DNA of 64,000 bases. Source: Sulfitobacter mediterraneus. Lineage in GTDB: Bacteria > Pseudomonadota > Alphaproteobacteria > Rhodobacterales > Rhodobacteraceae. The notes under the pieces are model-generated. The model was not told where the DNA came from, made no database searches, and was given only the letters and a program-made list of their open reading frames with translations. The stretch spans positions 3,162,001-3,226,000 of the forward strand of contig NZ_CP069004.1 in NCBI RefSeq assembly GCF_016801775.1. The letters are read 5' to 3'. A program made the translations under genes and the position numbers. This document shows positions 36,361-45,324 of the stretch, piece after piece (the first letter of the stretch is position 1; each line of letters opens with the position of its first letter).

Positions 36361-36680
36361 GAAGGGGTCCTTGCGAGGGTCAGACACATAGGTGACGTCT
36401 TTTGCCGCAGGATCAAGAGGCCGGAGCGGATTGCTGCCACAAACTGACAGGGGAGGTGACCCATATTAGGCATTTGGTCCCGCGGCAAACCCCGGGGGGC
36501 CAGCCCCCCGGACCCCCCGGAGGTATTTAAGGCCAGAAAGGGAGAGGAGCGGTTTTGTTGCGGATGGTGTGCCTATTGGATCAAATGCGGGATTTGTTAC
36601 AGTGAAAGCCCGACGCTGTCTCTTGCCCCGCGCCCGCGAATATCGGATAAGCCCATAACGCTAGCAGCAAAGAGGCCGAT
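36361..36680. other. 320-base region between divergent uvrB and NDUFS4-type gene
   Basis: No coding frame. It holds a copy of the GC-rich hairpin repeat at 36483-36548. No clear LexA-type (GAAC/GTTC) box was seen for uvrB by eye. The rest must carry the promoters for both genes. Confidence 0.5.
36483..36548 (+). repeat. dispersed GC-rich hairpin repeat, copy 2
   Basis: A perfect hairpin CGGGGGGC-CA-GCCCCCCG (36493-36510) is followed by GACCCCCCGGAGGTATTTAA, GGCCAGAAAGGGAG and more A/G-rich sequence. The order and core match copy 1 at 11567-11617. This type of element is common between genes of Roseobacter-clade genomes, from memory. Confidence 0.65.
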
Positions 36681-36992
36681 ATGCGCGCACGTATCTACCA
36701 ACCCGCACGCACCGCGATGTCATCGGGCACCGCTAAAACCCGCGTCTGGCTGCTTGAGTTTGCCCCCTCCGAGGCACGTGAGGTGGATCCGTTGATGGGG
36801 TGGACCTCATCGTCCGATACGCAGTCGCAGGTACGTTTGCAATTCTCCACCAAGGAAGAGGCTGTCGAATATGCCCGCGAGCATGGCATCGATGCGCAGG
36901 TGCAGGATCCGAACAAGCGCAAGCCAAACATTCGCGCGGGTGGCTATGGTGAGAACTTTGCCACCGGACGCCGCGGCGCATGGACCCACTGA
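36681..36992 (+). CDS. ETC complex I subunit, NDUFS4-type
   Basis: A 103-residue protein of the NADH dehydrogenase 18-kDa (AQDQ) family. [16 protein letters not shown] at the start and [11 protein letters not shown], then [22 protein letters not shown] residues and [11 protein letters not shown], are the conserved blocks. It is an accessory subunit of respiratory complex I in alphaproteobacteria and mitochondria, binding at the peripheral arm. The main nuo genes are not in this window. Its last 13 bases overlap the GNAT gene. Confidence 0.93.
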   Translation: MRARIYQPARTAMSSGTAKTRVWLLEFAPSEAREVDPLMGWTSSSDTQSQVRLQFSTKEEAVEYAREHGIDAQVQDPNKRKPNIRAGGYGENFATGRRGAWTH

Positions 36993-37444
36993 GCGTCACA
37001 TTCGAGCAGCCAAACACCGCTGATGTCCGCGCCTTGCTGGAGCGGCATTTTGCGTTGATGCGTTCCTTGTCGCCTGCGGAAAGCTGTCACGTGATGGCAC
37101 CCGAGACATTGCTGGACGCCGGCGCGACCCTGCTGGGCGTGCGAGAAGCTGGCGTTTTATTGGGTGTAGGTGCGTTGACACGCATTGGCGATGACGCAGG
37201 CGAGTTGAAGTCCATGCACACGGCGCAAGAGGCCCGCGGCAAGGGTGTTGCGCGGCGATTGTTGCAGGCACTTTTGCAAGAGGCACGCGACCGAGGGATG
37301 ACCCAGATCAGTCTGGAAACCGGCAGCGCGGCAGAGTTTCAGGCGGCGCGGAGCCTCTATGAATCCGAGGGCTTTGAAGAATGCCCGCCATTTGGTGCCT
37401 ATCAGCTTGATCCACTCAGTACTTTTATGACACTTCGGCTTTGA
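36980..37444 (+). CDS. GNAT-family N-acetyltransferase
   Basis: A 154-residue enzyme. Acetyl-CoA binding is shown by [20 protein letters not shown] (motif A), and [20 protein letters not shown] is motif B. The form resembles YafP/PA4866-like small acetyltransferases. Overlap with the NDUFS4-type gene (13 bases) makes co-translation likely, though no functional link is known. Substrate unknown. Confidence 0.87.
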   Translation: MDPLSVTFEQPNTADVRALLERHFALMRSLSPAESCHVMAPETLLDAGATLLGVREAGVLLGVGALTRIGDDAGELKSMHTAQEARGKGVARRLLQALLQEARDRGMTQISLETGSAAEFQAARSLYESEGFEECPPFGAYQLDPLSTFMTLRL

Positions 37445-37501
37445 TTTCTCCTGACGATCAGGCTTGCCAAGCCATGCCTGATGTTGGACAACCCCGCCAG
37501 C

Positions 37502-37578
37502 GGTCCCTTAGCTCAACTGGATAGAGCAGCTGACTTCTAATCAGCAGGTTGAGGGTTCGAGTCCTTCAGGGATCGCCA
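37502..37578 (+). tRNA. tRNA-Arg (anticodon TCT)
   Basis: A 77-base cloverleaf. Acceptor arm GGTCCCT pairs with AGGGATC (one G-T wobble), the D-arm contains TTAGCTCAACTGGATAGAGC, the anticodon stem GCTGA/TCAGC encloses CTTCTAA with anticodon TCT, and the T-arm contains GGTTCGAGTCC. CCA is encoded. It reads AGA codons. No integrase or attachment-site duplication is seen beside it. Confidence 0.95.
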
Positions 37579-37634
37579 GTTTCTTCTTGATTAAACCGCG
37601 AATTTGCCGCTCCTTTTTTACAGGGGAGTGACAG

Positions 37635-38786
37635 ATGACCAATCGTGGATTCGAGCAGGCTGAGTTTGAGGCGCGGTTGACCCGGGCGCAAATGGCCATG
37701 GCCAAGGCGGATTTGGATGCCTTGCTTTTGACGACCGAAGCGCAAGTTCGCTATTTCACCGGTTATCTGACGCGATTTTGGGAAAGTCCAACGCGGCCTT
37801 GGTTCTTGATAGTGCCAGCCAGTGGCAAACCCGTTGCAGTGATCCCTTCTATCGGTGCGGCGCTCATGGGGCAAACCTGGGTGGAGGATATCCGCAGTTG
37901 GAGCGCGCCGGATCTGGCCGATGATGGCGTGAGCCTTCTGGGTGAGGCCTTGCGGGAATTGACGCCGGATCGCGGGCGGATTGGTGTGCCGGACGGGCAT
38001 GAAACCCATCTGCGCATGCCTTTGGCTGATTTGCGCCGGCTTGAGGATCTGTTGCCGGCCCGGCAGATCGTTGGAGATGCGGGGATCATACGCGGTTTGC
38101 GGATGGTCAAATCGACGGCCGAGATCGCCAAAATCGAAAACGCCTGTGCCATTGCAGGCCGCGCCTTTGGCCGGGTGCCGGAGATTGCCGCTGCAGGGGT
38201 GCCACTGGACGACGTGTTTCGCCGGTTTCAAATGCTGTGTCTGGAGGAAGGTGCCGATTGGGTGCCGTATCTGGCAGGCGGGGCGGAGCAGGGCGGCTAT
38301 ACCGATGTGATCTCTCCCGCGCGGGCCGTGCCTTTGGTGGCAGGGGATGTTCTGATGCTCGACACCGGCATGGTATGGGACGGGTATTTCTGCGATTATG
38401 ATCGCAATTGGTCGGTTGGCCCCGCTTCAACAGCCGTAAAATCCGCCCATGCACAATTGATCGAGGCATCAGATGCGGCCTTTGATATTGCCCGTCCGGG
38501 CGCGACGGCGGCAGATCTTTTCCACGCGATGAATGATGTTCTCACACGGGGCGCTGGCGCAACAGAGGCCGGGCGATTGGGGCATGGCTTGGGCATGTCC
38601 CTAACAGAATGGCCGTCGCTGATTGCGCAAGATCACACGCCGCTGGAGGCGGGCATGGTTCTAACGCTTGAGCCGGGGATCGCCGTTGGGGGAAAGATCA
38701 TTGTGCATGAGGAAAACATCGTGATCACGGATGGCGCGCCGCGTTTCATTTCGCCGCGGATTGGACCGGAGATTTCCACGCTGTGA
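37635..38786 (+). CDS. M24-family metallopeptidase (Xaa-Pro dipeptidase-like)
   Basis: A 383-residue two-domain protein: an N-terminal creatinase-like domain (about 1-150) and a C-terminal pita-bread domain. Metal ligands are the Asp in MLDTGMVWDGYFCDYDRNW, the His in GHGLGMSLTEWPS, and the two Glu in LTLEPGIA and VHEENIVIT. Members include proline dipeptidases, creatinase, ectoine hydrolase and DMSP lyase DddP; none of the last three matches closely. AGGGGAG precedes the ATG. It overlaps the following racemase-family gene by GTGA, so the two probably act on the same compound. Confidence 0.85.
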   Translation: MTNRGFEQAEFEARLTRAQMAMAKADLDALLLTTEAQVRYFTGYLTRFWESPTRPWFLIVPASGKPVAVIPSIGAALMGQTWVEDIRSWSAPDLADDGVSLLGEALRELTPDRGRIGVPDGHETHLRMPLADLRRLEDLLPARQIVGDAGIIRGLRMVKSTAEIAKIENACAIAGRAFGRVPEIAAAGVPLDDVFRRFQMLCLEEGADWVPYLAGGAEQGGYTDVISPARAVPLVAGDVLMLDTGMVWDGYFCDYDRNWSVGPASTAVKSAHAQLIEASDAAFDIARPGATAADLFHAMNDVLTRGAGATEAGRLGHGLGMSLTEWPSLIAQDHTPLEAGMVLTLEPGIAVGGKIIVHEENIVITDGAPRFISPRIGPEISTL

Positions 38787-39493
38787 CGCATCTCAATTAT
38801 GCCCTTGATGCGGATGACCCTTCCGCGCCGCCGATGGGTCTGATCGTGCTTCAGACCGACGAGACCCTTGAGGGCGACATGCGTCACTATTTTGCAAAAG
38901 ACCCAAGTCCGATCTATGTGACCCGCATCGCCAGCGCGCCGGAGGTCTCGCAAGACAGTCTGGCCGCGATGAAGGGAGACATATCCGCCGCCGCCGACCT
39001 TCTGCCCAAGGCACGGCCTTACCGGGTGGTGGGGTATGGATGCACCTCCGCCAGTTCGGTGATCGGATCGCAAGCGGTGGCAGAGCAGGTGCAAAAGACC
39101 TGCAAAGCGGCAGAGGTGACCAATCCGCTGCGAGCGGCGGTAGCCTATGCGGCGCACAAGGGCATCTCCCGGCTGGCCTTGCTGTCGCCCTATGTGGCTG
39201 AGGTCAATGAAACCCTGCGCGGGGCCTTCGCGGCGCAGGGGGTTGAGACGCCGGTTTTTGGCAGTTTTGGCGTCGCCGAAGAGGAAAAAGTGGTCCGAAT
39301 CTCTGCGCGGTCTTTGATTGACGGGGCAATTAACCTTGGCCGTGATGGATCGGTCGAAGGTGTGTTCATGAGCTGCACAAATTTGCGAACACTGGGCGTA
39401 ATTGATGAGGTTTCTCAGGCACTTGGAAAACCCGTTTTGTCCAGCAATCAGGCTTTGGCGTGGCATATGGCCCAGCTCAACAGCGCCGAGTAA
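38783..39493 (+). CDS. Asp/Glu racemase-superfamily protein (maleate isomerase/arylmalonate decarboxylase-like)
   Basis: A 236-residue cytosolic enzyme. The two catalytic Cys of the superfamily are present: VGYGCTSASSVIG (about residue 84) and VFMSCTNLRTLGVID (about 191). The form is close to maleate isomerase and EutA-like proteins. The GTG start overlaps the M24 stop (GTGA). Pairing of an M24 enzyme with a racemase-family enzyme recalls ectoine breakdown (EutD with EutA), but none of the other ectoine genes are present. Substrate unknown. Confidence 0.82.
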   Translation: MTHLNYALDADDPSAPPMGLIVLQTDETLEGDMRHYFAKDPSPIYVTRIASAPEVSQDSLAAMKGDISAAADLLPKARPYRVVGYGCTSASSVIGSQAVAEQVQKTCKAAEVTNPLRAAVAYAAHKGISRLALLSPYVAEVNETLRGAFAAQGVETPVFGSFGVAEEEKVVRISARSLIDGAINLGRDGSVEGVFMSCTNLRTLGVIDEVSQALGKPVLSSNQALAWHMAQLNSAE

Positions 39494-39534
39494 CCCGAAT
39501 ACTTGGTGCCAAATCAAGTTTCTAGTTGCGTATT

Positions 39535-39546
39535 GGACAGTGGTCC
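39535..39546. promoter_or_regulatory. short palindrome upstream of the PotA-like gene
   Basis: GGAC-AGTG-GTCC is a 4-base inverted repeat within TTGGACAGTGGTCC, 73 bases before the GTG start. It could be a regulator site for the transporter operon; no regulator gene is adjacent, so confidence is low. Confidence 0.25.
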
Positions 39547-39618
39547 GTTTGAATTGGGATCGTTCAAATGTGACAGCGGGATGAACCTGCTGCGGTCAGA
39601 ACGGGGAAGGGAGACGAC

Positions 39619-40719
39619 GTGAATACATCGTCAAACGACGCGGCTTTCGTCGAGTTCGAACGCGTGCAAAAATCTTATGATGGCGAAGCTCTGGTTGTGA
39701 AGGATCTCAATCTTTCTTTGCCCAAGGGCGAGTTTCTGACCATGCTTGGGCCATCGGGCTCTGGGAAAACCACTTGCCTGATGATGCTGGCCGGATTCGA
39801 GACAGCCACCCATGGCGACATCCGGCTTGATGGCAAATCGATCAACAATATCCCGCCGCACAAACGCGGCATTGGCATGGTGTTCCAGAACTACGCGCTA
39901 TTCCCTCATATGACAGTGGCTGAAAACCTGTCTTTCCCTTTGGAAGTGCGCAAGATCGGGAAATCCGAGCGTGAAGAAAAAGTCAAACGGGCGCTGGATA
40001 TGGTGCAGATGGGCGATTTCGCCGGTCGCCGTCCGGCGCAATTGTCCGGTGGTCAGCAGCAGCGGATCGCCCTGTCGCGGGCTTTGGTATTTGAACCTGA
40101 GCTGGTGTTGATGGACGAACCACTGGGCGCACTCGACAAACAGCTGCGCGAAACGCTGCAGTTTGAAATCACCAATCTGGCACATGATTTGGGGATTACC
40201 ACGGTTTACGTGACCCACGACCAGACCGAAGCGCTGACCATGTCAGACCGTGTCGCGGTGTTTGATGATGGCCGCATTCAACAGCTTGCTCCGCCAGATC
40301 AGCTTTACGAAGCGCCGGAAAACAGCTTCGTTGCGCAGTTTATTGGTGAGAACAACACGCTTGAGGGTGTGGTCAAGGAGATCAACAATGACCGCGCCCT
40401 GGTGCAGCTTGATGGCGGCGGATTGATTGATGCCAAGCCGGTAAACGTCAGCAAAGTGGGCGAACGTACACGCGTGTCAATCCGGCCAGAGCGGGTGGAA
40501 TACAACAAGGACCGGCTGAGCGCGGATGCACATACGCTGAACGCCGAAGTGCTAGAATTTATTTATATGGGTGACATCTTCCGCACCCGTCTTCGAGTTG
40601 CAGGGCGGGACGATTTTGTCATCAAGACACGGAACGCACCTGATCAGGTGCGTCTGAAGCCGGGTCAGCAGATCGAAATCGGCTGGCTTGCAGAGGACTG
40701 CCGTGCGCTGGACGCCTAA
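39619..40719 (+). CDS. ABC transporter ATP-binding protein, spermidine/putrescine (PotA) class
   Basis: A 366-residue ATPase. Walker A GPSGSGKTTCLMML, signature LSGGQQQRIALSRAL, Walker B LVLMDEPLGALDKQL and VYVTHDQTEAL are in the first 240 residues. A C-terminal TOBE domain (about 280-366) has VSIRPERVEY. This class imports polyamines, glycine-betaine-like or other cationic compounds. The start is GTG at 39619 with AAGGGAGA upstream. It begins the operon with a binding protein, a DUF1330 gene, two permeases and creatinase. Confidence 0.9.
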   Translation: MNTSSNDAAFVEFERVQKSYDGEALVVKDLNLSLPKGEFLTMLGPSGSGKTTCLMMLAGFETATHGDIRLDGKSINNIPPHKRGIGMVFQNYALFPHMTVAENLSFPLEVRKIGKSEREEKVKRALDMVQMGDFAGRRPAQLSGGQQQRIALSRALVFEPELVLMDEPLGALDKQLRETLQFEITNLAHDLGITTVYVTHDQTEALTMSDRVAVFDDGRIQQLAPPDQLYEAPENSFVAQFIGENNTLEGVVKEINNDRALVQLDGGGLIDAKPVNVSKVGERTRVSIRPERVEYNKDRLSADAHTLNAEVLEFIYMGDIFRTRLRVAGRDDFVIKTRNAPDQVRLKPGQQIEIGWLAEDCRALDA

Positions 40720-40839
40720 GGGCAGGTGCATGGGGTTTGTCGTGGTCCAATACGTTGGTCCACGCACACAAAGGCGCGTCGGCCAAGCCCGTTGCCGTCA
40801 CGCCAAGCATTCAACGGGTACATAACTGGGAGACTATCA

Positions 40840-41946
40840 ATGAAAATGACCAAAGCTCTTTTGGCCACGACCGCACTGACTGTTGCGGCAAGCATGGCCT
40901 CTGCTGATGGCCACATGGCCAGCGAGATGACCATCGTAAGCTGGGGGGGCGCATACTCCAACTCACAGCAAAAAGCCTACCACGACCCCTATATGGAAAA
41001 GACCGGCGTCAAGATCATCAACGATGAATCTTCTGCCGAAGCGGTGGCCAAGCTGCGTGCGATGAACGAAGCGGGCAACGTGACATGGGATGTTGTTGAC
41101 GTTGTTGCGGCGGATGCGATCCGTCTGTGCGACGAAGGTCTGGCCATGGAAATCGACCCTGATGAGCATCTGGCGGCTGCGCCCGATGGCACATCTGCGG
41201 CGGACGACTTCGGCGACCTGCTGGTTTCCGACTGCTTTATCCCGCAGATCGTCTATTCCACGACATTCGGCTATCGCACAGACATGGTCGGTGACACGCC
41301 GCCAACATCCGTTTGCGCGGTCTTCGACACCGAAGCCTACCCAGGCAAGCGGTCCCTGGAAAAGCGTCCGATCAACAACATGGAATGGGCTTTGATCTGT
41401 GACGGTGTGGCCAAGGATGAAGTCTATGACGTTCTGGAAACAGCCGAAGGTCAGCAGCGCGCGCTGGACAAGCTGGGCACGATCAAAGACGACGTGATCT
41501 GGTGGTCCGCTGGTGCCGATACACCTCAGCTTCTGGCTGATGGCGAAGTTGTGATGGGCTCCACTTACAATGGCCGTCTGTTCTCGGTCATCGAAGAGCA
41601 AAAGCAACCGGTTGCCATGCTTTGGGACGCGCAGGTGTTTGACCTTGACGGTTGGATCATTCCGGCAGGTCTGAGCGACGAACGTAAAGCCCGTGCGCTG
41701 GACTACATCATGTTCGCGACGGACACGCAGCGTCTGGCCGATCAGGCCAAGTACATCAGCTATGGCCCGGCACGTGCATCCTCTGCACCGCTGGTCGGTC
41801 AGCACGCGGATCTGGGTATCGATATGGCACCACACATGCCAACAGATCCCGAAAACGCCAAGAACACCTTCCTCTACAACTACGAGTTCTGGGCTGACTA
41901 CCGCGATGACATCGACGCGAAATTCCAGGCGTGGTTGGCACAATAA
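40840..41946 (+). CDS. extracellular substrate-binding protein, PotD/SBP_bac family
   Basis: A 368-residue periplasmic protein. The signal peptide MKMTKALLATTALTVAASMA ends at ASA; the mature part starts MTIVSWGGAYSNSQQKAYHD, the usual opening of the PotD-like group. GSTYNGRLFSV lies in the hinge area. GGGAG lies 7 bases before the ATG; a longer frame is rejected because it would hide the signal peptide. A strong hairpin after the stop probably stabilises this part of the mRNA. From the operon, the ligand may be creatine or another guanidino compound. Confidence 0.9.
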   Translation: MKMTKALLATTALTVAASMASADGHMASEMTIVSWGGAYSNSQQKAYHDPYMEKTGVKIINDESSAEAVAKLRAMNEAGNVTWDVVDVVAADAIRLCDEGLAMEIDPDEHLAAAPDGTSAADDFGDLLVSDCFIPQIVYSTTFGYRTDMVGDTPPTSVCAVFDTEAYPGKRSLEKRPINNMEWALICDGVAKDEVYDVLETAEGQQRALDKLGTIKDDVIWWSAGADTPQLLADGEVVMGSTYNGRLFSVIEEQKQPVAMLWDAQVFDLDGWIIPAGLSDERKARALDYIMFATDTQRLADQAKYISYGPARASSAPLVGQHADLGIDMAPHMPTDPENAKNTFLYNYEFWADYRDDIDAKFQAWLAQ

Positions 41947-41971
41947 GCCAGCCTTGAATGGCTAAGCTATC

Positions 41972-41997
41972 ATCAGGGGCCGCCATTGGCCCCTGAT
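41972..41997 (+). terminator. intercistronic hairpin after the binding-protein gene
   Basis: ATCAGGGGCC and GGCCCCTGAT form a perfect 10-base stem with a 6-base loop and no T run. Such hairpins often raise the mRNA level of a binding protein relative to the downstream permeases by blocking exonucleases. Confidence 0.7.
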
Positions 41998-42021
41998 CCC
42001 CTACGATAGGAGAACACCTCG

Positions 42022-42312
42022 ATGCCCAAGGGATATATCATTGGCCATATTACGGTCAGAGACCCCGAAGCCTACAAGGAGTATGTGGAGCGCGACACGC
42101 CGATCCTCAAACGTCTTGGTGGCAAATTCCTTGTGCGCGGCGGGCAAAGCCAGCTGATGGAAGGTGACGCATTCGAGCGGCACGTGGTGCTGGAGTTCCC
42201 ATCGTATCAAGAGGCGCTCGCCGCCTATAACGATCCTGAATATCAAGAGGTTGCCAAAATCCGGCAACGCACCGCCGACAGCACGATCCTTGTCGTGGAG
42301 GGCGCAGAATGA
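42022..42312 (+). CDS. DUF1330 domain protein
   Basis: A 96-residue protein with the DUF1330 ferredoxin-like fold: MPKGYIIGHITVRDPEAYKE, GGKFLVRGGQ, HVVLEFPSYQEALAAYNDPE and a C-terminal strand STILVVEG. AGGAGA precedes the ATG. The stop overlaps the permease start as ATGA. DUF1330 proteins are small dimeric proteins of unknown role; one between transporter genes is unusual and suggests a role in the same pathway. Confidence 0.88.
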   Translation: MPKGYIIGHITVRDPEAYKEYVERDTPILKRLGGKFLVRGGQSQLMEGDAFERHVVLEFPSYQEALAAYNDPEYQEVAKIRQRTADSTILVVEGAE

Positions 42313-43958
42313 CCGACAAAACCGCAACTACCGCATCCGATGGCCCCATGTTGGCCGCCGATGGCACAACATTAAAATCCAGCCTGAACCGCGCCCTGCG
42401 CCGCCAGAAACTGCGGGCGCTGATGTTGATCGCGCCGCTTTTGATCTTTGTGCTTTTGACCTTTATCGCGCCGATCGCCGATATGCTGTTCCGCTCTGTC
42501 GAGAACCAGATCGTATCGGAAACCCTGCCGCGCACCACGGCTGCGCTGGCCGATTGGGACGCAAAGGGTGAAACGCCCCCGCCAGAGCCCGTGTTCAAGA
42601 ACCTCTATGAGGACATGTTTATCGCCAAGGAACGCAAACTGCACACGCGACTTGGCTCCCGCCTCAACTACGAATTGACGGGCGTTTCCAGCCTGTTCCG
42701 CAAATCGGGTCGCAAGGTCGAAGACATGGGCGAGGTCTATCAAGACCAGTTCGAAGACCTCAACAAGTACTGGAAGAAGGGCGAGAACTGGAACGTGCTG
42801 ATGGGTACCTCCAGCTGGCTGGCTGCGCAGAACGCATGGGACAAGAAATCAGAGGAGCCACAGCCACGGCTTGAAATCAAACCAGAGATAGTCGCGCTGC
42901 TGCCGCAGACATCCGAAAAGTTCAGCCTGTTCGCCGAGTTTGTGCAGGTGGATGAAAACGACAATCTGGCCAAAGAAGATCCATGGGCGATTGTCTATTC
43001 CGCACTTTATGATGATTTGACTGCGGGCGCGAATGTCGCCGGCTATTCCGGTGAGGGGGCCGCAGAGTTGCAAGAAGCCGCCGCAGCGGTTTCTGGTTTT
43101 GAAACCGTGAATTTCACCGAGGCCTTTACCAAGATCGACAAGGATTGGGCCAGCATTGACGTCTGGCGCACCTTGCAGGTTTACAGCCCCGAATTCACCG
43201 CCGGATATTTTCTGAATGCGGTGGATATGCAGAAAACCATCGACGGCCCCGAAATGCGCCCCGAAAATGAACAGCTTTATCTCAAGTTGTTTGTGCGGAC
43301 GCTGTTCATGTCCATGGTGATCACCGGCAGCTGTATCCTGCTGGGCTATCCCGTTGGATTTATCCTCGCCAACCTGCCCGCGCGGACGGCAAACCTGTTG
43401 ATGATCCTCGTGCTGCTGCCGTTCTGGACCTCTCTTCTGGTGCGGACATCGGCATGGAAGGTGATGTTGCAACAACAAGGTGTGGTGAATGACACCTTGG
43501 TCTGGCTGGGCGTTGTGGCCGATGACAGCCGGCTTGCGCTGATCAATAACCAAACAGGCACGATCATCGCGATGACACATATCCTGCTGCCGTTTATGAT
43601 TTTGCCGCTGTATTCGGTGATGAAGACGATACCGCCAAGCTATCTACGTGCGGCCAAATCGCTGGGCGCAACCAACTGGACCGCCTTCTGGCGGGTCTAT
43701 TTCCCACAATCGGTGCCGGGCATCGGCGCGGGGTCGATCCTCGTGTTCATCCTGTCCATCGGCTACTACATCACACCCGAGATCGTGGGCGGCACGACCG
43801 GCACGTTCATCTCGAACCGGATTGCCTATCACATTTCCAGCTCGCTCAACTGGGGCCTTGCGGCTGCATTGGGTGCGATCCTGCTGGCCGTGGTTCTGGG
43901 GCTGTATTGGGCCTATGACCGCATCGTCGGCATCGACAACGTAAAATTGGGGGGCTGA
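42309..43958 (+). CDS. ABC transporter permease (PotB-like) with large periplasmic insertion
   Basis: A 549-residue permease, nearly twice the usual PotB length of about 285. The first membrane segment (about 36-58, LMLIAPLLIFVLLTFIAPI) is followed by about 270 mainly hydrophilic residues (about 60-330), including helix-rich parts such as YQDQFEDLNKYWKKGE and EGAAELQEAAAAVSGF. The remaining core (about 330-545) has the EAA-like loop YLRAAKSLGATNWTAFWRVY. The insertion should lie in the periplasm and may contact the binding protein or the substrate. The ATG overlaps the DUF1330 stop. Three bases separate it from the second permease. Confidence 0.87.
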   Translation: MTDKTATTASDGPMLAADGTTLKSSLNRALRRQKLRALMLIAPLLIFVLLTFIAPIADMLFRSVENQIVSETLPRTTAALADWDAKGETPPPEPVFKNLYEDMFIAKERKLHTRLGSRLNYELTGVSSLFRKSGRKVEDMGEVYQDQFEDLNKYWKKGENWNVLMGTSSWLAAQNAWDKKSEEPQPRLEIKPEIVALLPQTSEKFSLFAEFVQVDENDNLAKEDPWAIVYSALYDDLTAGANVAGYSGEGAAELQEAAAAVSGFETVNFTEAFTKIDKDWASIDVWRTLQVYSPEFTAGYFLNAVDMQKTIDGPEMRPENEQLYLKLFVRTLFMSMVITGSCILLGYPVGFILANLPARTANLLMILVLLPFWTSLLVRTSAWKVMLQQQGVVNDTLVWLGVVADDSRLALINNQTGTIIAMTHILLPFMILPLYSVMKTIPPSYLRAAKSLGATNWTAFWRVYFPQSVPGIGAGSILVFILSIGYYITPEIVGGTTGTFISNRIAYHISSSLNWGLAAALGAILLAVVLGLYWAYDRIVGIDNVKLGG

Positions 43959-43961
43959 TCC

Positions 43962-45140
43962 ATGGCTGCTTTGACACCTATCTCCCGCACGCCTGTTTCC
44001 TTCTATGTGCCCGTGGTTGCCGCCGCTGGCGCTGTGGCGGGACTTTTTGTCGGGACTGCGCAGGGCGCCAGCCTGCTGGGCGTGGTTCTGGGGGCGGTCC
44101 TGCTGGCCGCCGCTGCGTTCGTGATGACCCAGATCATTAAGGCGGAAAGCCCGAGCCGCTGGGGTCTTGTGGTGATCCTCGCCATCGTCGGGTTTTTCCT
44201 TGGCGGCCTTCCGGCGATGATCATCGGTGCGGCCTTTGGCTGGTTCTTTGGCTGGTTCAGCTTCTGGCTCTATGAGGGACGATACCGCGCACGGGTTGCG
44301 CCCTATCTGACCCCTGGTCAGGTTCTGTGGCATTTCACCTTCCGGGTGATCTGCGGCGCAATCCTTGTGTTCCTGATCACGCCCATCCTTGTGGTTATGC
44401 CGCTCAGCTTTAACGCCGAGGATTTCTTTACCTTCACGCCCGAAATGCTGCGCTTTGATCCTGAAGGCTACTCGCTCAAGCATTACCGCGACTTCCTGAC
44501 CAACTCTGACTGGCAGAATGCACTGAAGAACTCCGTTCAGATCGCGCCAATGGCGACCCTTCTATCGGTGAGCTTTGGCACCCTGGCCGCCATTGGCCTG
44601 AGCCAGCCGCACGTGCCGTTCCGCCGGGCGATCATGGCGATCCTGATCTCGCCGATGATTGTACCGCTGATCATCTCGGCCGCAGGCATGTACTTCTTCT
44701 ATAGCCGGATTGGCCTGCAAGGCACCTATATCGGTGTGGTCCTCGCGCACGCAGCGCTTGGCATTCCGTTCGTGATCATCACCGTGACGGCCACGCTTGT
44801 GGGCTTTGACAACTCGCTGACCCGTGCCGCAGCCAACATGGGGGCAGGGCCGGTGACGACCTTCTTCCGGGTGCAGATGCCGCTGATCTTGCCGGGTGTA
44901 ATCTCGGGGGGTCTTTTTGCCTTTATCACCTCGTTTGACGAAGTGGTCGTGGTGCTCTTTGTTGGGTCTGCTGGTCAGAAAACACTGCCATGGCAGATGT
45001 TCACGGGCCTGCGGGAACAGATCAGCCCGACCATTCTGGCGGTTGCAACGATCCTTGTTGTGGTCTCCATCGCGCTGTTGACCGTGGTCGAGGTTCTGCG
45101 CCGCCGGTCCGAGCGGCTTCGCGGCATGTCACCGGCTTAA
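43962..45140 (+). CDS. ABC transporter permease (PotC-like) with N-terminal membrane extension
   Basis: A 392-residue permease. The usual PotC core (about 130-392) has SLTRAAANMGAGPVTTFFRV, the EAA-like loop. It is preceded by about 120 extra residues with three to four predicted membrane segments (AGAVAGLFVGTAQGASLLGV, LVVILAIVGFFLGGLPAMII and others). Ordinary PotC is about 265 residues. The start ATG lies 3 bases after the upstream permease stop. Both permeases of this transporter thus carry lineage-specific additions. Confidence 0.87.
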   Translation: MAALTPISRTPVSFYVPVVAAAGAVAGLFVGTAQGASLLGVVLGAVLLAAAAFVMTQIIKAESPSRWGLVVILAIVGFFLGGLPAMIIGAAFGWFFGWFSFWLYEGRYRARVAPYLTPGQVLWHFTFRVICGAILVFLITPILVVMPLSFNAEDFFTFTPEMLRFDPEGYSLKHYRDFLTNSDWQNALKNSVQIAPMATLLSVSFGTLAAIGLSQPHVPFRRAIMAILISPMIVPLIISAAGMYFFYSRIGLQGTYIGVVLAHAALGIPFVIITVTATLVGFDNSLTRAAANMGAGPVTTFFRVQMPLILPGVISGGLFAFITSFDEVVVVLFVGSAGQKTLPWQMFTGLREQISPTILAVATILVVVSIALLTVVEVLRRRSERLRGMSPA

Positions 45141-45324
45141 CCAGCTTAAAAACTGTTGACGAAAATTGGCAAGGGGAGTAGCAAACCCCTTGCGCAGCTT
45201 GCCCGCGATGGCGTCGTGGACCCTGCTTGCCGCGCGGCCATCGTCCTACGATGCCTCCCCCGTTCTGAACGCCGGAACGTGTGGTCGGGCGTCTTCTGTC
45301 CGACCTTGAGACAGGAGACCCACC

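Noticed and set aside
37502..37578. tRNA-Arg as an integration site
   Set aside because: No integrase, no duplicated 3' tRNA end and ordinary genes on both sides.
37635..38786. Naming the M24 protein as DddP (DMSP lyase) or ectoine hydrolase
   Set aside because: Remembered DddP and DoeA/EutD sequences do not match its N-terminal half, and no other ectoine or DMSP genes are adjacent.
42849..44483. Long minus-strand frames opposite the PotBC-like permeases
   Set aside because: Their composition (His/Gln/Arg-rich) is that of antisense of membrane proteins, and the permease motifs on the plus strand are certain.
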